From the NCBI RefSeq assembly GCF_036785885.1, contig NC_092327.1:15766001-15830000 (forward strand): a DNA stretch of 64,000 bases, read 5' to 3'. Origin of the DNA: Coffea arabica (Eukaryota; Streptophyta; Magnoliopsida; Gentianales; Rubiaceae). The notes below the pieces were generated by a model. That model searched no databases. It saw nothing but the letters and a program-made list of their open reading frames with translations, and was not told the DNA's origin. The translations under genes and the position numbers were made by a program. Below, piece after piece: positions 50,836 to 61,508 of the stretch. Within the stretch, counting starts at the first letter, position 1; each line of letters begins with the position of its first letter.

Positions 50836-51327
50836 ACTTGAAAAAGTGAAATTCTACGGACTTGATTACCTAATCGGGTGATGGAATGTCATCACAAGGA
50901 AGTATTGGATTGAACTTTGACAAAACAAATAGAAATTAGCCCATAAGAGCTCCTGTATCCTATTCTTGCGTAAGTGCTCTTGTTATTTGGACTACGCGTG
51001 TTGCATGTTTTTTTGGCCTCACGAGCATTCGCTTACCCCGTTAGATTTGTTTTCTTTAACAGGAGCTGAAATGGAAGGAATTGTGGAGAGGTCGATTTGA
51101 TGGCCCTTTTGATTAGAATTTTGAATGTATTCGTTTAGACAACTTTTGGAAGCTGTATATTTTAGTAATGTAAGATATTTTGGTAACTTATGGTGTAAGA
51201 CTTGAACGATTATTTAGGAATTGACTTTCCTTTATATCTTCGACTTTTAGTATCAATCGGTTATTCTTAAGTTTGAAGGGAAATTGTACCGAGTCCTGGC
51301 GAGAGTTGGGCAGGCGTCCCGCGGATA

Positions 51328-51347
51328 CCCTTGGGTTCGCCCTTGGG
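51328..51347 (+). other. LTR-end hairpin with UUCG loop
   Basis: CCC-TT-GGG-TTCG-CCC-TT-GGG lies 18 bases before the LTR end and 20 bases before the primer-binding site. The equivalent site in every other LTR end of this type forms the same shape. Confidence 0.6.
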
Positions 51348-51367
51348 AGAAGTGGGGGCGTCACAGT

Positions 51368-51379
51368 TGGTATCAGAGC
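51368..51379 (+). other. Primer-binding site, initiator Met-tRNA type
   Basis: TGGTATCAGAGC, two bases after the LTR end at 51365. It marks the start of the right-hand internal region. It is not a tRNA gene. Confidence 0.92.
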
Positions 51380-52166
51380 TTAGGCTTTAGATTTTTGTAG
51401 AGTATCCTAGGCTTAAAAGTTTAGGATGCCGGACTGTGGGATTTGATTGTGTATTACGTGCAATGTGATTTTGGTGTTTGAGGTTGTAGCACCATTTTGC
51501 TCACAAAATACTATAAGACTTTACTCTTCAAGTTAGGTTGGAGGTGAGTCCAGATTAGGAAAATTAAATAACCATTTGGTGAGTTTGTGGGTTAGGAACC
51601 TTGATTCCTCTATTATTTTGCTTGCCAAACTTTCCGAAGGAAAAGTTGAACCATTTGAACAATTTTGGACTCCACTTTGGACTTGAAAATGAGACATCTT
51701 TTGCATTCCATTTGGTTTGACTTATTACCCTAACTTGTATAAGAACTTTCACCTTGAATCTAGTGAGGAGGCTAAGAATTTAGAAAATAGCTTAGGCTTT
51801 TGAATGGAATTTAGAATTTTCAATTACTAAAATGATGTGATTTGGTATCGTGGTTTCTTTTAGTTTTGCCCTAACTAGGCTTATGATTTTTCTCCTTTTA
51901 ATTCCGCCTATGATAGTAGGGGTAACGCATGCCGTGAGGTCTTTTGTATTTTGCCTGCATGTACTCTTGTATTTGCGGCCCTTAGTTGCCTATAATCTGT
52001 ATTTGATAATACTGTTAGCTAGTTGTATGCACATTGACATGTGACATGACTTCTGGCTTATGCAAATATCTATGCCGTGATTTAAAGTGCTCTTGCAATG
52101 TGTACATGTTTTTCAATTCATGCGTTTATACTTTTCACTTTTACTATGCGTTTAGAACCTTGCAAA
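51380..52166 (+). other. Leader of the right gag unit
   Basis: About 790 bases between primer site and the probable gag start, with no supported ORF. In such elements this region carries packaging signals. None can be pointed to here. Confidence 0.6.
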
Positions 52167-53327
52167 ATGGATCGGCGAGGGCGAGGATGGGGGTGTGGGC
52201 GTGGGTTTCGGAAACCCAGCACTCTCGAGAGAGGTGAGAGATCTGCGATTGGACCAAACCAAAACCCTAGAAACGAATAGGGTAACCAAGTGGCAACGGC
52301 CATTAACCGCATGACTGATATCCTTGAGCGCTTAGCTGAGCGCCAAGGACCTGAACCAGTCAACCAACCTGGAAACCAAGAGAGGGGTGAGGATAGAGCC
52401 CTAGAGCGATTCTTGAAGTTCGCTTCACCTAAGTTTCATGGAGGGTCTGATCCCGAGGTAGGGGAAAATTGGTTTGAAAGGATGGTTGATATTTTTGCTG
52501 CTTTAGATTATACCGAGGAAAGGCAAGTGAATTTTGTCATTTTCCAATTTGAGAGAGCACGCTCATGGTGGAATGTTGTTAGTGCAAAGTGGGAAAGAGA
52601 ACAAACCCCTTGGACTTGGGTAAACTTTGAGAGGGAATTTAATATCAAGTTCCTCCCGCCAATTATACAAGAAAAGAGGGAGGACGACTTTATTAAGTTG
52701 AAGCAAGGATTATTAAATGTGGCCGAGTATGAGGAGCGGTTCACCAAACTTTTCAAATTTGCACCTGAGCTTGTAGTCACCGAACGGAAACGGGTAAGGA
52801 GGTTTATTCAGGGGTTAAATGTAGAAATCCAAGAATCCCTAGCAGCTGCCCAGATTGCCACTTTTACGGATGCCTTAGATAAGGCGCAGAGGGTAGAGAA
52901 TGCTAAGTTTCAATCTAAAGTTTTTCATGCTAGAAAGAGGGGTAACTCGAGCGATACCCCTAAATCGTCCGAGAAGTCTACCCAACCCCTTGATATGGGA
53001 AAAGGGTCTGGAGAAGTGAGGATGCATGACAAAACCGGAGAAACTCCATCAAGCGAAGCCCCGCCAAAAGGAAATCAGAGTAGGCGAGGTCAACAAAAGG
53101 GAAAATCCCAAACTAGTCAAGCCGTGACTCCTCATGTAACTTGTGCATACTGTGGCAAGATTAACCACACGGAGGCCGAGTGCTGGAGAAAACAAGGAAA
53201 ATGTCTGAGGTGCGGTAGTACCGAGCATAAGCTTTCGAATTGCCCTAAAGCTTCTAAGGGAGAAGGAAATTCTCAACAACCTACTAAATCCACTGTAAAT
53301 CAATCGAGTGCCGGAAGGAATAATTAA
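52167..53327 (+). pseudogene. Gag B, one in-frame TAG near its start
   Basis: The frame starts at ATG 52167 (MDRRGRGWGCGRG, an Arg/Gly-rich head as usual in this gag type), meets TAG at 52278-52280, and is then open to TAA at 53325-53327. An internal ATG at 52311 (MTDILERLAERQ) could give a shorter protein. The retrotransposon-gag domain covers roughly LKFASPKFHGG to AQRVENA. Two CX2CX4HX4C zinc knuckles follow (CAYCGKINHTEAEC, CLRCGSTEHKLSNC). Gag forms the particle and binds RNA. Where gag A encodes EGAARSWW, gag B encodes ERARSWW, an in-frame loss of one codon. No pol follows, so helper enzymes would be needed. Confidence 0.85.
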
Positions 53328-53829
53328 TGCCGATGATTGTAAGAGGGATCCAAATTCTACGAGTAGGGGTGAATCTAACTCTACTCAACAAATAGGGTTT
53401 GTGGTTTTACCCTAGCATAGACTGGCACTTTTAGAGGTTGTAATTTTTTTGGTATAGGGGATGACATCCTTTTGTTGTATATTGCGACTTAACACATTTT
53501 GATCTTGTTGTTTCCCCTTTCTTTTGAAATGATTTGATGAACTTATTATAACTTAGTGTAATTATTATGATCTTTTATGGCATATGAAAATTTACCTTGC
53601 TTTTAATTGATTTTACGGTTTATACGTATATGTACTTTATTGCTCCACGTCTCTAGACCTGTAATAAGATCATGAATGGCACCCGAGAATAGTTAAGTTT
53701 AACAAGTATGAGTTTTGAATGGGAAGATTAAGAGTGATGAAAATTGGACACGGGAGGAGAAAGTATTTAAGGCTATTTATAAATCAAGGTATGAATTTCG
53801 AGAACGAAATTCTTTTAAGGGGGGAAGGA
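53328..53829 (+). other. Untranslated end of gag B unit with polypurine tract
   Basis: Close copy of 32785-33286. It has no ORF of pol type. The purine run AAGGGGGGAAGGA is at 53817-53829, directly before the LTR. Confidence 0.85.
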
Positions 53830-56800
53830 TGTGAGGACCCGCAAATTTTTCGATTTTTAAACCCCTATTTTTGGCTCATTTAATTATTTATTTGGATATT
53901 TGCCCCGAATAATATTTTCTAACCTTATTAGACTTAAATACATGGAATTATGACTTCATTATAATTTTAAAGTGACTCGTTTCAAAAATTAATTTTTGGA
54001 AGCTCGATTATTGAGCATAGTGAAAACGTGTTGAAAATTTTAGCCAATTGGGAGTACAATAAGCTCGGAAAATTGGAGACATATACAATGGTCCTAAAAT
54101 AGGTAATTTTAGGTTTAAGTACTTAAGTGATAGTTAGTGGTACGATCGTTAAAAGAATTTTTCGAAGGTTTCACTCTATCGCGCATAAATTGGAAATACG
54201 CATTTTCACGCGCGCGATTAATTGAGGGATTTTAAACCATTATTTTGGGGCAATTAAGAGTGAATAAAATTTGTATGAATATAAGTGTATTGGAGATTTA
54301 GTGCACTAGTGAAATAAACTCGAGAGGAATCGAGCCCAAAACGCGTGCGTATACACGCGGAGGAGAGTTGACTTTTGCACCAACTTGGGCCACACCTTGA
54401 AGCTTCCCAAGGAAGCTACATTTTTTATCAACTCTCTCTCTCTTCCTCACAAGAATAGCCGACCATCAAGCTGCAGAAACAATACCCAAGTTCTTCATTT
54501 TTCATCCTCATTTCTTCAACAAAAACACAACCAAATGCCACCAAAATTTAACCATACTTAGCTTAACACTTATAGAGTTCATTTAGCTACAAAAGAAGGG
54601 AGCTTTCCACGGTTTTCTTGGACCAAGAGAGGGCCGAAATTTCTGCTTAGCTCATCAACCAAAGTAAGTAATGATCAAACCTTCTAGTTTTGATTTATGG
54701 AAGTTCTAGTACACCTTTAAGCTCTTGTATTCATGTGGGTGGCTTGTTATTGTTGGAAAATTTTGAATGTGGGCTCTATGAACTCCCACTCTTGGTTGAT
54801 GGCTGTTGTGATGATTGATGATGGATTTAATGTTAGTTTAGTGTTCAAATTGGTGGATTAATGGTGCATAGCAAGTAAAAACCTCAAGGAATGCATGGCT
54901 GAAAAAATTTCCAATTCTACCCCTGTTTTGATCGTGCTTTTTTTTGCGAAATTATGAAGGTTTGATGGCTTGTATATGATTTTTATATGTTGTATAGATG
55001 GTGTATAAAGTTTCACCGAAAAATATTGAGGTTTGGTTGGTCAAATGGATTAATCTTGCAAAGCTAGTAAACCTGGAAAATGTTTCCCGTAATGCTCAGA
55101 CAGCCTTCGTGTTTCGTCCATATCTTTGTACTCCGACGTCAAAATCAAGTGCTGTCGGTGGTATTTGAAACTAGACATCCCCAACTTTCCAACGGTATAA
55201 AATGCAACCCCTAATTCCTCCCGAGTATTCCGTACCAACCATTTAAAGATGTCTGTCCTGTTTCTCTGTTTTCCTGGAACGATGTTCAGAAGCTACAACT
55301 TGAGGCTCGAATTTGAGCTAGTTGTGTGCTGAATTTCAAAACAATTTCTTCTGTGAAATTATAGTTTTATGAATTTATTTTCTAACACCATCAACCATGC
55401 TTAATTCCAAGTTGAATTGAGTGATTTCTGATCAAAATACGAAACCTGCCCTGTTCTTGAAAACCCTAAATTTTGGGCAAAATTGATGCTAGGCTTGTTG
55501 TGGACTTTCCAATTGAATTTCTTGGAGTTAAAACACTTACCAAATGTACCACGAATGTTCCTTAGGCTTTTCCTATACAAATGAATCATGTTTGAAGGAT
55601 TTTCCCTGGTCAAATGTTTGGAAGGGAAAACAAAAAACTCAAGGCAGTTCTGCCTTAGGATTTTTCGAAACTTTGGATGTTTGGTTGACTATCTTCCCGA
55701 AGGTATTTTTCCATGGAATTTTGTAGAGGGACAACCCTTATATGGTGGTATTATACTGCTAATTTTGGTGTTATTCCGAGACCGTTTCATGGCTCAAATA
55801 AATTTCCAAAGTTCAAGACTTGATTTTGGAAAACCCTTGTTTAACAAGGAAATTTGGGTAACTTTGAGCTACTATATCTTGGTACTCAAAACTCCGTTTC
55901 TCGTTCCACTTGTTTTGTTGTAAACTTGGATTACAACACTACTGGAGTTACAAATTTCAAAGGCTAGTTCCAATCAAGTGAATTTTGCTCAATTTTCAAA
56001 GTTGGCCAAAAACCAACTTAAATCTGCCTTATGAACCAAAAGAGCGACTTTGAGCTCATTTTGAATGTTTTCCATTTGGAATCTTAGAGAAGTGTATTCT
56101 AGGAACTTTTAGTACTTTGGAAGAGGTTTCCAACGGTACCAAGTTTTCCAATTTTGGACTTGTAAAGAATGAGATACGGTTTTTCAAAGATCTCGTACCA
56201 AAACTTAAATTTCCGAATCTTAAGGAAATAGAGATTTTTGAATTCTCCTTATTCCTTTGATGTTACTTGAATGTATTAAACTTGATTTCCAAGATGAAAT
56301 CTCAATTGCTTTTGTGCATTAAAATCCCATCTTTCAACCCCGATTTACGAGTGGTTGGGATTCGTTTTCTTTGGGATTTTCTTAGATTATGCATTAAGTA
56401 CAATCTTTGTAATAATTGGGGGTTTTGAGTGATAAATCCTTATTAATTGCTCAGGCACACAAGAGGAACTTCAAGAGGATCCCACGGTGGACGCTTGAAC
56501 TTCGAGTGCCGTTTCTTCTTGTTTACTTGGTGAGTGTCAAGTGCATGTTAAATACTTATGTAATTGAAATGTGAATTGTACAAGTGTTATACATGATACG
56601 TAAATTTGTTGAGATGAGTGTGTATTTTATCGCGCTCGTTCTCCTTTGGGGAATGCTACAGTTAAAATGTGCTATGTGAATTGATTTTCGAATTGTGTGA
56701 AATGAATTGTTATAGGAATTAAGTGAAGTGTTGTTATTGCCAACCATATTTGTGTTGTGATGTCGAGTGGAGTGAGCCTCCTCGACTTATGTGTATATAC

Positions 56801-58000
56801 GCGGGGACACCCTCGTTCTCTCTTTCCTTTAATTATGCGTTACTTGTTACATGGATACACATGATCGGTAACTGTTCATAGACATGTTTAACTCGTAAGC
56901 TCTGAGGGGAAGCATGTACCACACCGATTCGGGTGGGAGGTACCTCTCATCCCGACTCAGTGCTATACTCGGTTCCCTGAGCGATAGTATGTACCACACC
57001 GATTCGGGTGGGAGGTACCTCTCATGTCGACTCAAAACCATAAACAATAATTGGTAATTGTACATGAATATGTTTAACTCATGAGCTCTGAGCGGATAGC
57101 ATGTACCACACCAATCTGAGTAGGAGGTACCTCTCATACCGTCTCAGTGCTATAAATGGTTCTCGGAGCGATAGCATGTACCACACCGATTCGGGTGGCA
57201 GGTACCTCTCATGTCGACTCAAAACTATAAATAAAGTATAAGTCGATTGGAGCGATGTCTCATCGACCACTAAGCGATAGCATGTACCACACCGATTCGG
57301 ATGGGAGTTACCTCTCATGTCGACTCAAGAACCCTAAACATGTAATTGATTCCCTGAGCGATAGCATGTACCACACCGATTCGGGTGGGAGGTACCTCTC
57401 ATGTTGACTCGGAATCATACTTGAAAAAGTGAAATTCTACGGACTTGATTACCTAATCGGGTGATGGAATGTCATCACAAGGAAGTATTGGACTGAACTT
57501 TGACAAAACAAATAGAAATTAGCTCATAAGAGCTCCTGTATCCTATTCGAGGGTATCTTAGTATAAATTGTGAATCACCTGAATATTATAGCTGTCATTC
57601 TTGCGTAAGTACTATTGTTATTTGGACTATGCGTGTTGCATGTTTTCTTGGCCTCACGAGCATTCGCTCACCCCGTTAGATTTGTTTTCTTTAACAGGAG
57701 CTAAAATGGAAGGAATTGTGGAGAGGTCGATTTGATGGCCCTTTTGATTAGAATTTTGAATGTATTCGTTTAGACAACTTTTGGAAGCTGTATATTTTTG
57801 TAATGTAAGATATTTTGGTAACTTATGGTGTAAGACTTGAACGATTATTAAGGAATTGACTTTCCTTTATATCTTCGACTTTTAGTATCGATCGGTTATT
57901 CTTAAGTTTGAAGGGAAATTGTACCGAGTCCTGGCAAGAGTTGGGCAGGCGTCCCACGGATACCCTTGGGTTCGCCCTTGGGAGAAGTGGGGGCGTCACA
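53830..58000 (+). repeat. Right LTR of the gag chain, complete, 4171 bp
   Basis: Begins TGTGAGGACC and ends GGGCGTCACA. It holds the W-box-like GTTGACTTTT (54367-54376), hairpin AGCTTCC-CAA-GGAAGCT (54401-54417), donor-like GTAAGTAATG near 54665, the empty CACTA site (CCA 55711-55713), candidate exon 56455-56529, stem-loop 56611-56641, a tandem array 56911-57415 (about six cores), acceptor-like TTCTTTAACAG ending near 57698, and the LTR-end hairpin 57963-57982. Confidence 0.93.
56911..57415 (+). repeat. Tandem array in the right LTR
   Basis: Six cores (near 56920, 56997, 57107, 57179, 57290 and 57372) related to those at 50349-50835, with spacers of variable length. One 84-bp unit fewer than in the middle LTR. 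Confidence 0.88.
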
Positions 58001-58971
58001 GTATCCGGAAGGAAACTTTGGACGTTATTTTGCTTAAATAGGTGAGTGTTCTTTGTTGCTATATTTTCCTTGACTTCATGGCTAGTTGTTATTGTTTGGT
58101 AATGTGTTAATTGCTCTTAATGATTGCCAAAACGAGTTTTCTAGGCGAGTGTGTACTTTATCGCACTCGACCTAAATGATTGTGAAATTTTCAATGATTG
58201 AACAATTATATGCACATGTATGTAAGCCTTTTGGCTGAACTGGGCCCTGCCCTTCGTTACCGATCGACTCGAGCCAGAAGCGGATTCGGTCGGACGATAT
58301 GGTGACCCTGGGTGAATTTGATATACTCGAATATTACCTTGAATTCTGGTGGAGCCTGGCCAACGTCCAGGAAGGGGGTGAACAAAATGAATGAACGAAC
58401 GAGGGTTTTACTTTAAAAAATACATTTTCAAATGATTGGAGGAATAAGGGGAAATGACAGGAGAACGAATGAACGAACGAATGAATGGCTCCCTGTGAGC
58501 CCGTATCCTTTTAATGAATGTGTTTATTGTTTTATATTGTACATATATCTTGAATTATTGGTGATATGTAGTGAATGCATTGGATTTATTGTTTGCCTAT
58601 GTGTTCAGAACCTCACTGAGCTTTTAGCTCACCCCTTTAGTTTTGTTTTCCTTAACAGGGGATGCGAGCCAGGACGAGAGTCCAGTGTAGGTTAGCCTAG
58701 TCTAGTTTTTTTGGTTTGTAATGGTTCTCGCTCTAGAGCTTGGCACGGGCTGGATGTATGACGAATTGAGAACCTTTGTATATTCGATATTTGTACTCCC
58801 TTTTGAGATAGAAATGTATATAAGTTTCACTTTAAGTTTTGGATTATTATTTCGTTTGATCTTGGGGTTTTATTTCGGATTTGATTGAGGTATGACTGAG
58901 TCCCGGCGAGAGTTGGGCAGGCGACCCGCCGAACCCTTTGGTACGCCTTAGGGGGAGATGGGGCCGTCACA
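58001..58971 (+). mobile_element. Right part of plus-strand LTR X
   Basis: Carries the downstream half of a Gypsy LTR: donor-like AG|GTGAGTG (58041), stem-loop (58142-58172), TATACTCGAATATTA (a decayed palindrome, near 58322), acceptor-like CCTTAACAG (near 58658), LTR-end hairpin with UACG loop (58934-58953), ending GGCCGTCACA. The left part is 23811-24974. Some of the middle of X is missing from both. Confidence 0.75.
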
Positions 58972-59609
58972 TTTTTCTTCTCTCTTTTTCTCTCCTCACT
59001 CTCGGCCAAGACAAGAAAGAAATGAAGGAAAATTGTGGCTAGAGGAAAGATAAGAAGGAAGAATGTCTTTGGGTCAAACAAGCCTTGGATCACCAACACT
59101 TGGCGAGCCAAGGTTTTTCCTCTATTTTTTTTTCTTTTCTCTCATTTTCCTTGGTCAAGAATTTCGGCCATCCTAGGATAAATGTTAGGGAAGGATAAAT
59201 GAAAGGAAAATAAGAAGATTAGGGTTAGAAAGTCTCGGTCAAGTGGTGTCTTCGACCGGTACAAATGGCGCTAGTCAGTTGAAGCCTACTTTCTTAACTT
59301 TCTTGTGCTTTTGTTTTAACTTATGGTTCACTGACTTACTCTTAGCACTTTTTAATCACATACTTCCTCTTGCCTAATACCCTCTCTTATCCAGCAAATT
59401 TAGTGCACACACCTCACCAATCGATCACACTATACGAATATGCCACAACCCTAGCTTACACTATTTAAAAAGTAAAAGTAAATTCTCGATTTTATTATTT
59501 AATACAACTATTAAGGAAATAAATTAGTAGTAAAGAAATTATAAATTAACTTAATCAAAATAAAAAGAGAATTTTAAGAAAATATGAACGAATTTTTCAA
59601 GTCCTCACA
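58972..59609 (-). mobile_element. End of LTR M
   Basis: It resembles 19387-19890 and 22720-22871, the U3 end of the 11709 LTR, including the 'ctctcctcactctcggcca' block, and ends CAAGTCCTCACA. It completes the LTR begun at 1-185. No gene. Confidence 0.6.
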
Positions 59610-60517
59610 AAAATTCCATTATTGAATTCGAACCAAATTCGCATAATTTCAAATCGAAAAACCCGATTTCAGTTCCAAATTTTGAATTACTGATTTCAAA
59701 AATTTTGAATTCAATTTGAATTCAGTTAGTAAATCGAAATTTTTTGATTTTGCACACTGCTATTAGGAGCTATTAATTGTTTAACTACTACTGTTAATTG
59801 TGCTTGACCGTTTTGGGTCCAAATGCTATCAACAATCGGCTATTTGGGCAAGCAACAGGCTCGGTTGAGTATGTTGATAGTTCTTGGGTACCGTTTATTA
59901 GTATGCTTGAGTATTACCCATCGAGGTGATCACCGAACACTGGAAGGAGAATGTTGGTTACTGTTTATTTGGAAAAATGACGTTGAATCACTGAATAAGA
60001 GTAAGTCCTGTATCTGACAACGGATGGGAGCCATCTCTACGGCCTGTATTAGTATTATATCCTTTTATATTGAACGTTTCACTTGTTTGAGAATGATAAT
60101 TGTTATATGACATGCTTTACTGTTAAGTTGTGATTGTTATGATCTTTTGGATGGTTGGGTTTACTTGGAACCTCACTGGGTATTGGTTCAACCCCTTTAA
60201 TTGTTTTCCTTATAGGTGTGGAAGACAGGTGTGGGAGAAGCTGGTAATATAAGTTCGAAACTTAGAATTCTTCTTTGGGACTCCTTTGTATTTGACGTAA
60301 AGTCATGCAGATTTATTATTTTGAGAGATGTATATATTAAATAACATAGTTAAGATAACTCTTGTTTGGGTTAGGGAATGTAAGCATGGATGGATTGTTA
60401 GTAGTTAGTCTAAATTAATGTTATCTCTTAGGTTAATATGAATGAGCTCTAGTGCGAGCCAAACAAGCGGTTCGTTAAATCTTAGAGTACACCTTAGGAG
60501 GAGGTGTGGTCGTCACA
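59610..60517 (+). mobile_element. Decayed LTR end with AATTCGAA-rich stretch
   Basis: 59610-59760 is rich in short AATTCGAA/GAATTC-type words. From about 60170 the text resembles a Gypsy LTR end (acceptor-like TTTTCCTTATAGGTG, then CACCTTAGGAGGAGGTGTGG) and stops at GTCGTCACA. The hairpin there is mutated beyond clear pairing. No gene; the ORF at 59823-60017 has no recognisable features. Confidence 0.5.
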
Positions 60518-61508
60518 CATGACATATAATTTTGAAAAAATCGTTCAAAACGTCCCTCACATATTGCCAAATGATTTTTTTCATTCCTCACTTTTAAAGT
60601 GTAATTTTATGTCTCTTACAAATTTACATTGGTCAAATTTGATCCCTATTTAGGTTTTCAACTAGTTTTTTTGTCAGAATCCATCACGTGCTTTACATGA
60701 GATCATTTTTTAAGGATAAATTTGTCAAATTAAATTTTACACAATTCGATCTATAATATCTCATATTTCATAAAATAAATTTTTTAGTCCCTCACATTTT
60801 ACAAAATAATTTTTCTATCCCTTACATTTTACAAAATGAATTTTTCATCCCTCATTGATCATGTGTATGGATAGTTTTTTTTAAAACTCATGTATATATC
60901 TATTTAATTTTATCTGAACAATATGAATAGCATGTGTAGAAATACAATTAGTCTGTTTAGAAGAAATTAAATAGATATATATTACATGCTATTCATACTG
61001 TTCAAGTGAAATTAAATAGATATATATACATGAATTTTTAAAAAAATTGTTAGTTTTTCACTCAGGTTCATTTCTTGTTACTCAAAAATTGAAAACAAAG
61101 AAGAGATTGAATCCTAAACATTGTCGAGTGTTTATATCAAATTAAATTTGCACAAAAAAAATAAATAAAGGAAAAGTATGACAAAAAAAGTAAGTAATTG
61201 GCACTTTCAAATTTCAAAACAATTATAAGGTTTTCAAATTTTAAAACAATTATAAGATAAGTAATTCAATAGTTGGTCTTAAAGGTAATGAGTAGAAATT
61301 TTAGATTTAAACTGCAATTTGTTAGCATGACTATAGAATTCGAGTTAGAACTCATTAATTAGATAACCTTATTATACAACTCAATAAATGAATTATTACC
61401 AAAAAAGAAAAGGCCACAAATATTGAACAAGTTTACATGGTGAAATCAAATAGATAACAAAATTGTTAGTTTTATACCCATATATATATATATATATCTA
61501 TTGAATAA
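60518..61508. other. AT-rich intergenic repeat DNA
   Basis: Contains three loose copies of a 'CCCTCACATTTTACAAAATAA'-like word (60775-60857), a long inverted repeat (separate entry) and a (TA)n run near 61480-61500. This may be a small non-autonomous DNA element, but terminal repeats and target duplications are not clear. No gene seen. Confidence 0.5.
60889..61032. repeat. Inverted repeat, about 47-bp arms
   Basis: The arm 60889-60934 (from CATGTATATATCTATTTAAT to ATAGCATG) is matched in reverse by 60985-61032 with few mismatches, around a 50-base spacer. Transcribed, it would form a long hairpin. It could be a MITE core. Confidence 0.8.

Larger units (their letters stand above)
33287..51365 (+). 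repeat. Middle LTR of the gag chain, split by two insertions
   Basis: Begins TGTGAGGACC after a polypurine tract and ends GGGCGTCACA one base before the primer-site context. Its own pieces are 33287-35171, 44833-46138 and 50354-51365. It contains a W-box-like GTTGACTTTT (33825-33834), an AGCTTCC-CAA-GGAAGCT hairpin (33859-33875), a donor-like AA|GTAAGTAATG near 34122, the candidate exon 45574-45648, the stem-loop 45732-45760, the tandem array, an acceptor-like TTCTTTAACAG near 51059, and the LTR-end hairpin 51328-51347. Against the right LTR it has one extra 84-bp repeat unit and lacks a 52-bp segment. Confidence 0.9.
24975..58000 (+). mobile_element. Tandem gag-only retrotransposon chain (gag-LTR-gag-LTR)
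   Basis: The order is gag A, polypurine tract, middle LTR (33287-51365 with insertions), primer site, leader, gag B, polypurine tract, right LTR (53830-58000). The middle LTR serves as 3' LTR of the left unit and 5' LTR of the right unit. The only complete internal region (51366-53829, 2.46 kb) has gag and nothing else of pol, the build known in plants as TR-GAG elements. The left unit lacks its LTR, leader and first gag codons. After removing insertions the middle LTR is about 4203 bp and the right one 4171 bp. The gag type resembles Tekay/Del chromoviruses, but pol is absent so this is tentative. Confidence 0.85.

Noticed and set aside
50588..50881. Open frames on both strands with repeated SDSMYHTDSGGRYLS-like peptides
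   Set aside because: The 84-bp repeat unit is a multiple of three and lacks stops, so any frame stays open; the peptides have no start context or family resemblance. The same holds for 864-1046, 46003-46248 and 56847-57318.
51368..51379. Fragment of a tRNA gene
   Set aside because: It is the 12-base primer-binding site next to an LTR end; no cloverleaf surrounds it.
55588..55923. Plus-strand ORF of 111 codons in the right LTR
   Set aside because: It spans the empty CACTA site in non-coding LTR; the start is an accidental ATG and the middle LTR does not preserve it as a gene.
58432..58695. Plus-strand ORF with RTNERTNEW repeats
   Set aside because: It arises from short GAACGAAT-type repeats in an LTR, with no recognisable domain.
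59823..60017. Small ORF in decayed LTR DNA
   Set aside because: No domain, no conserved relative in the window, poor start context.
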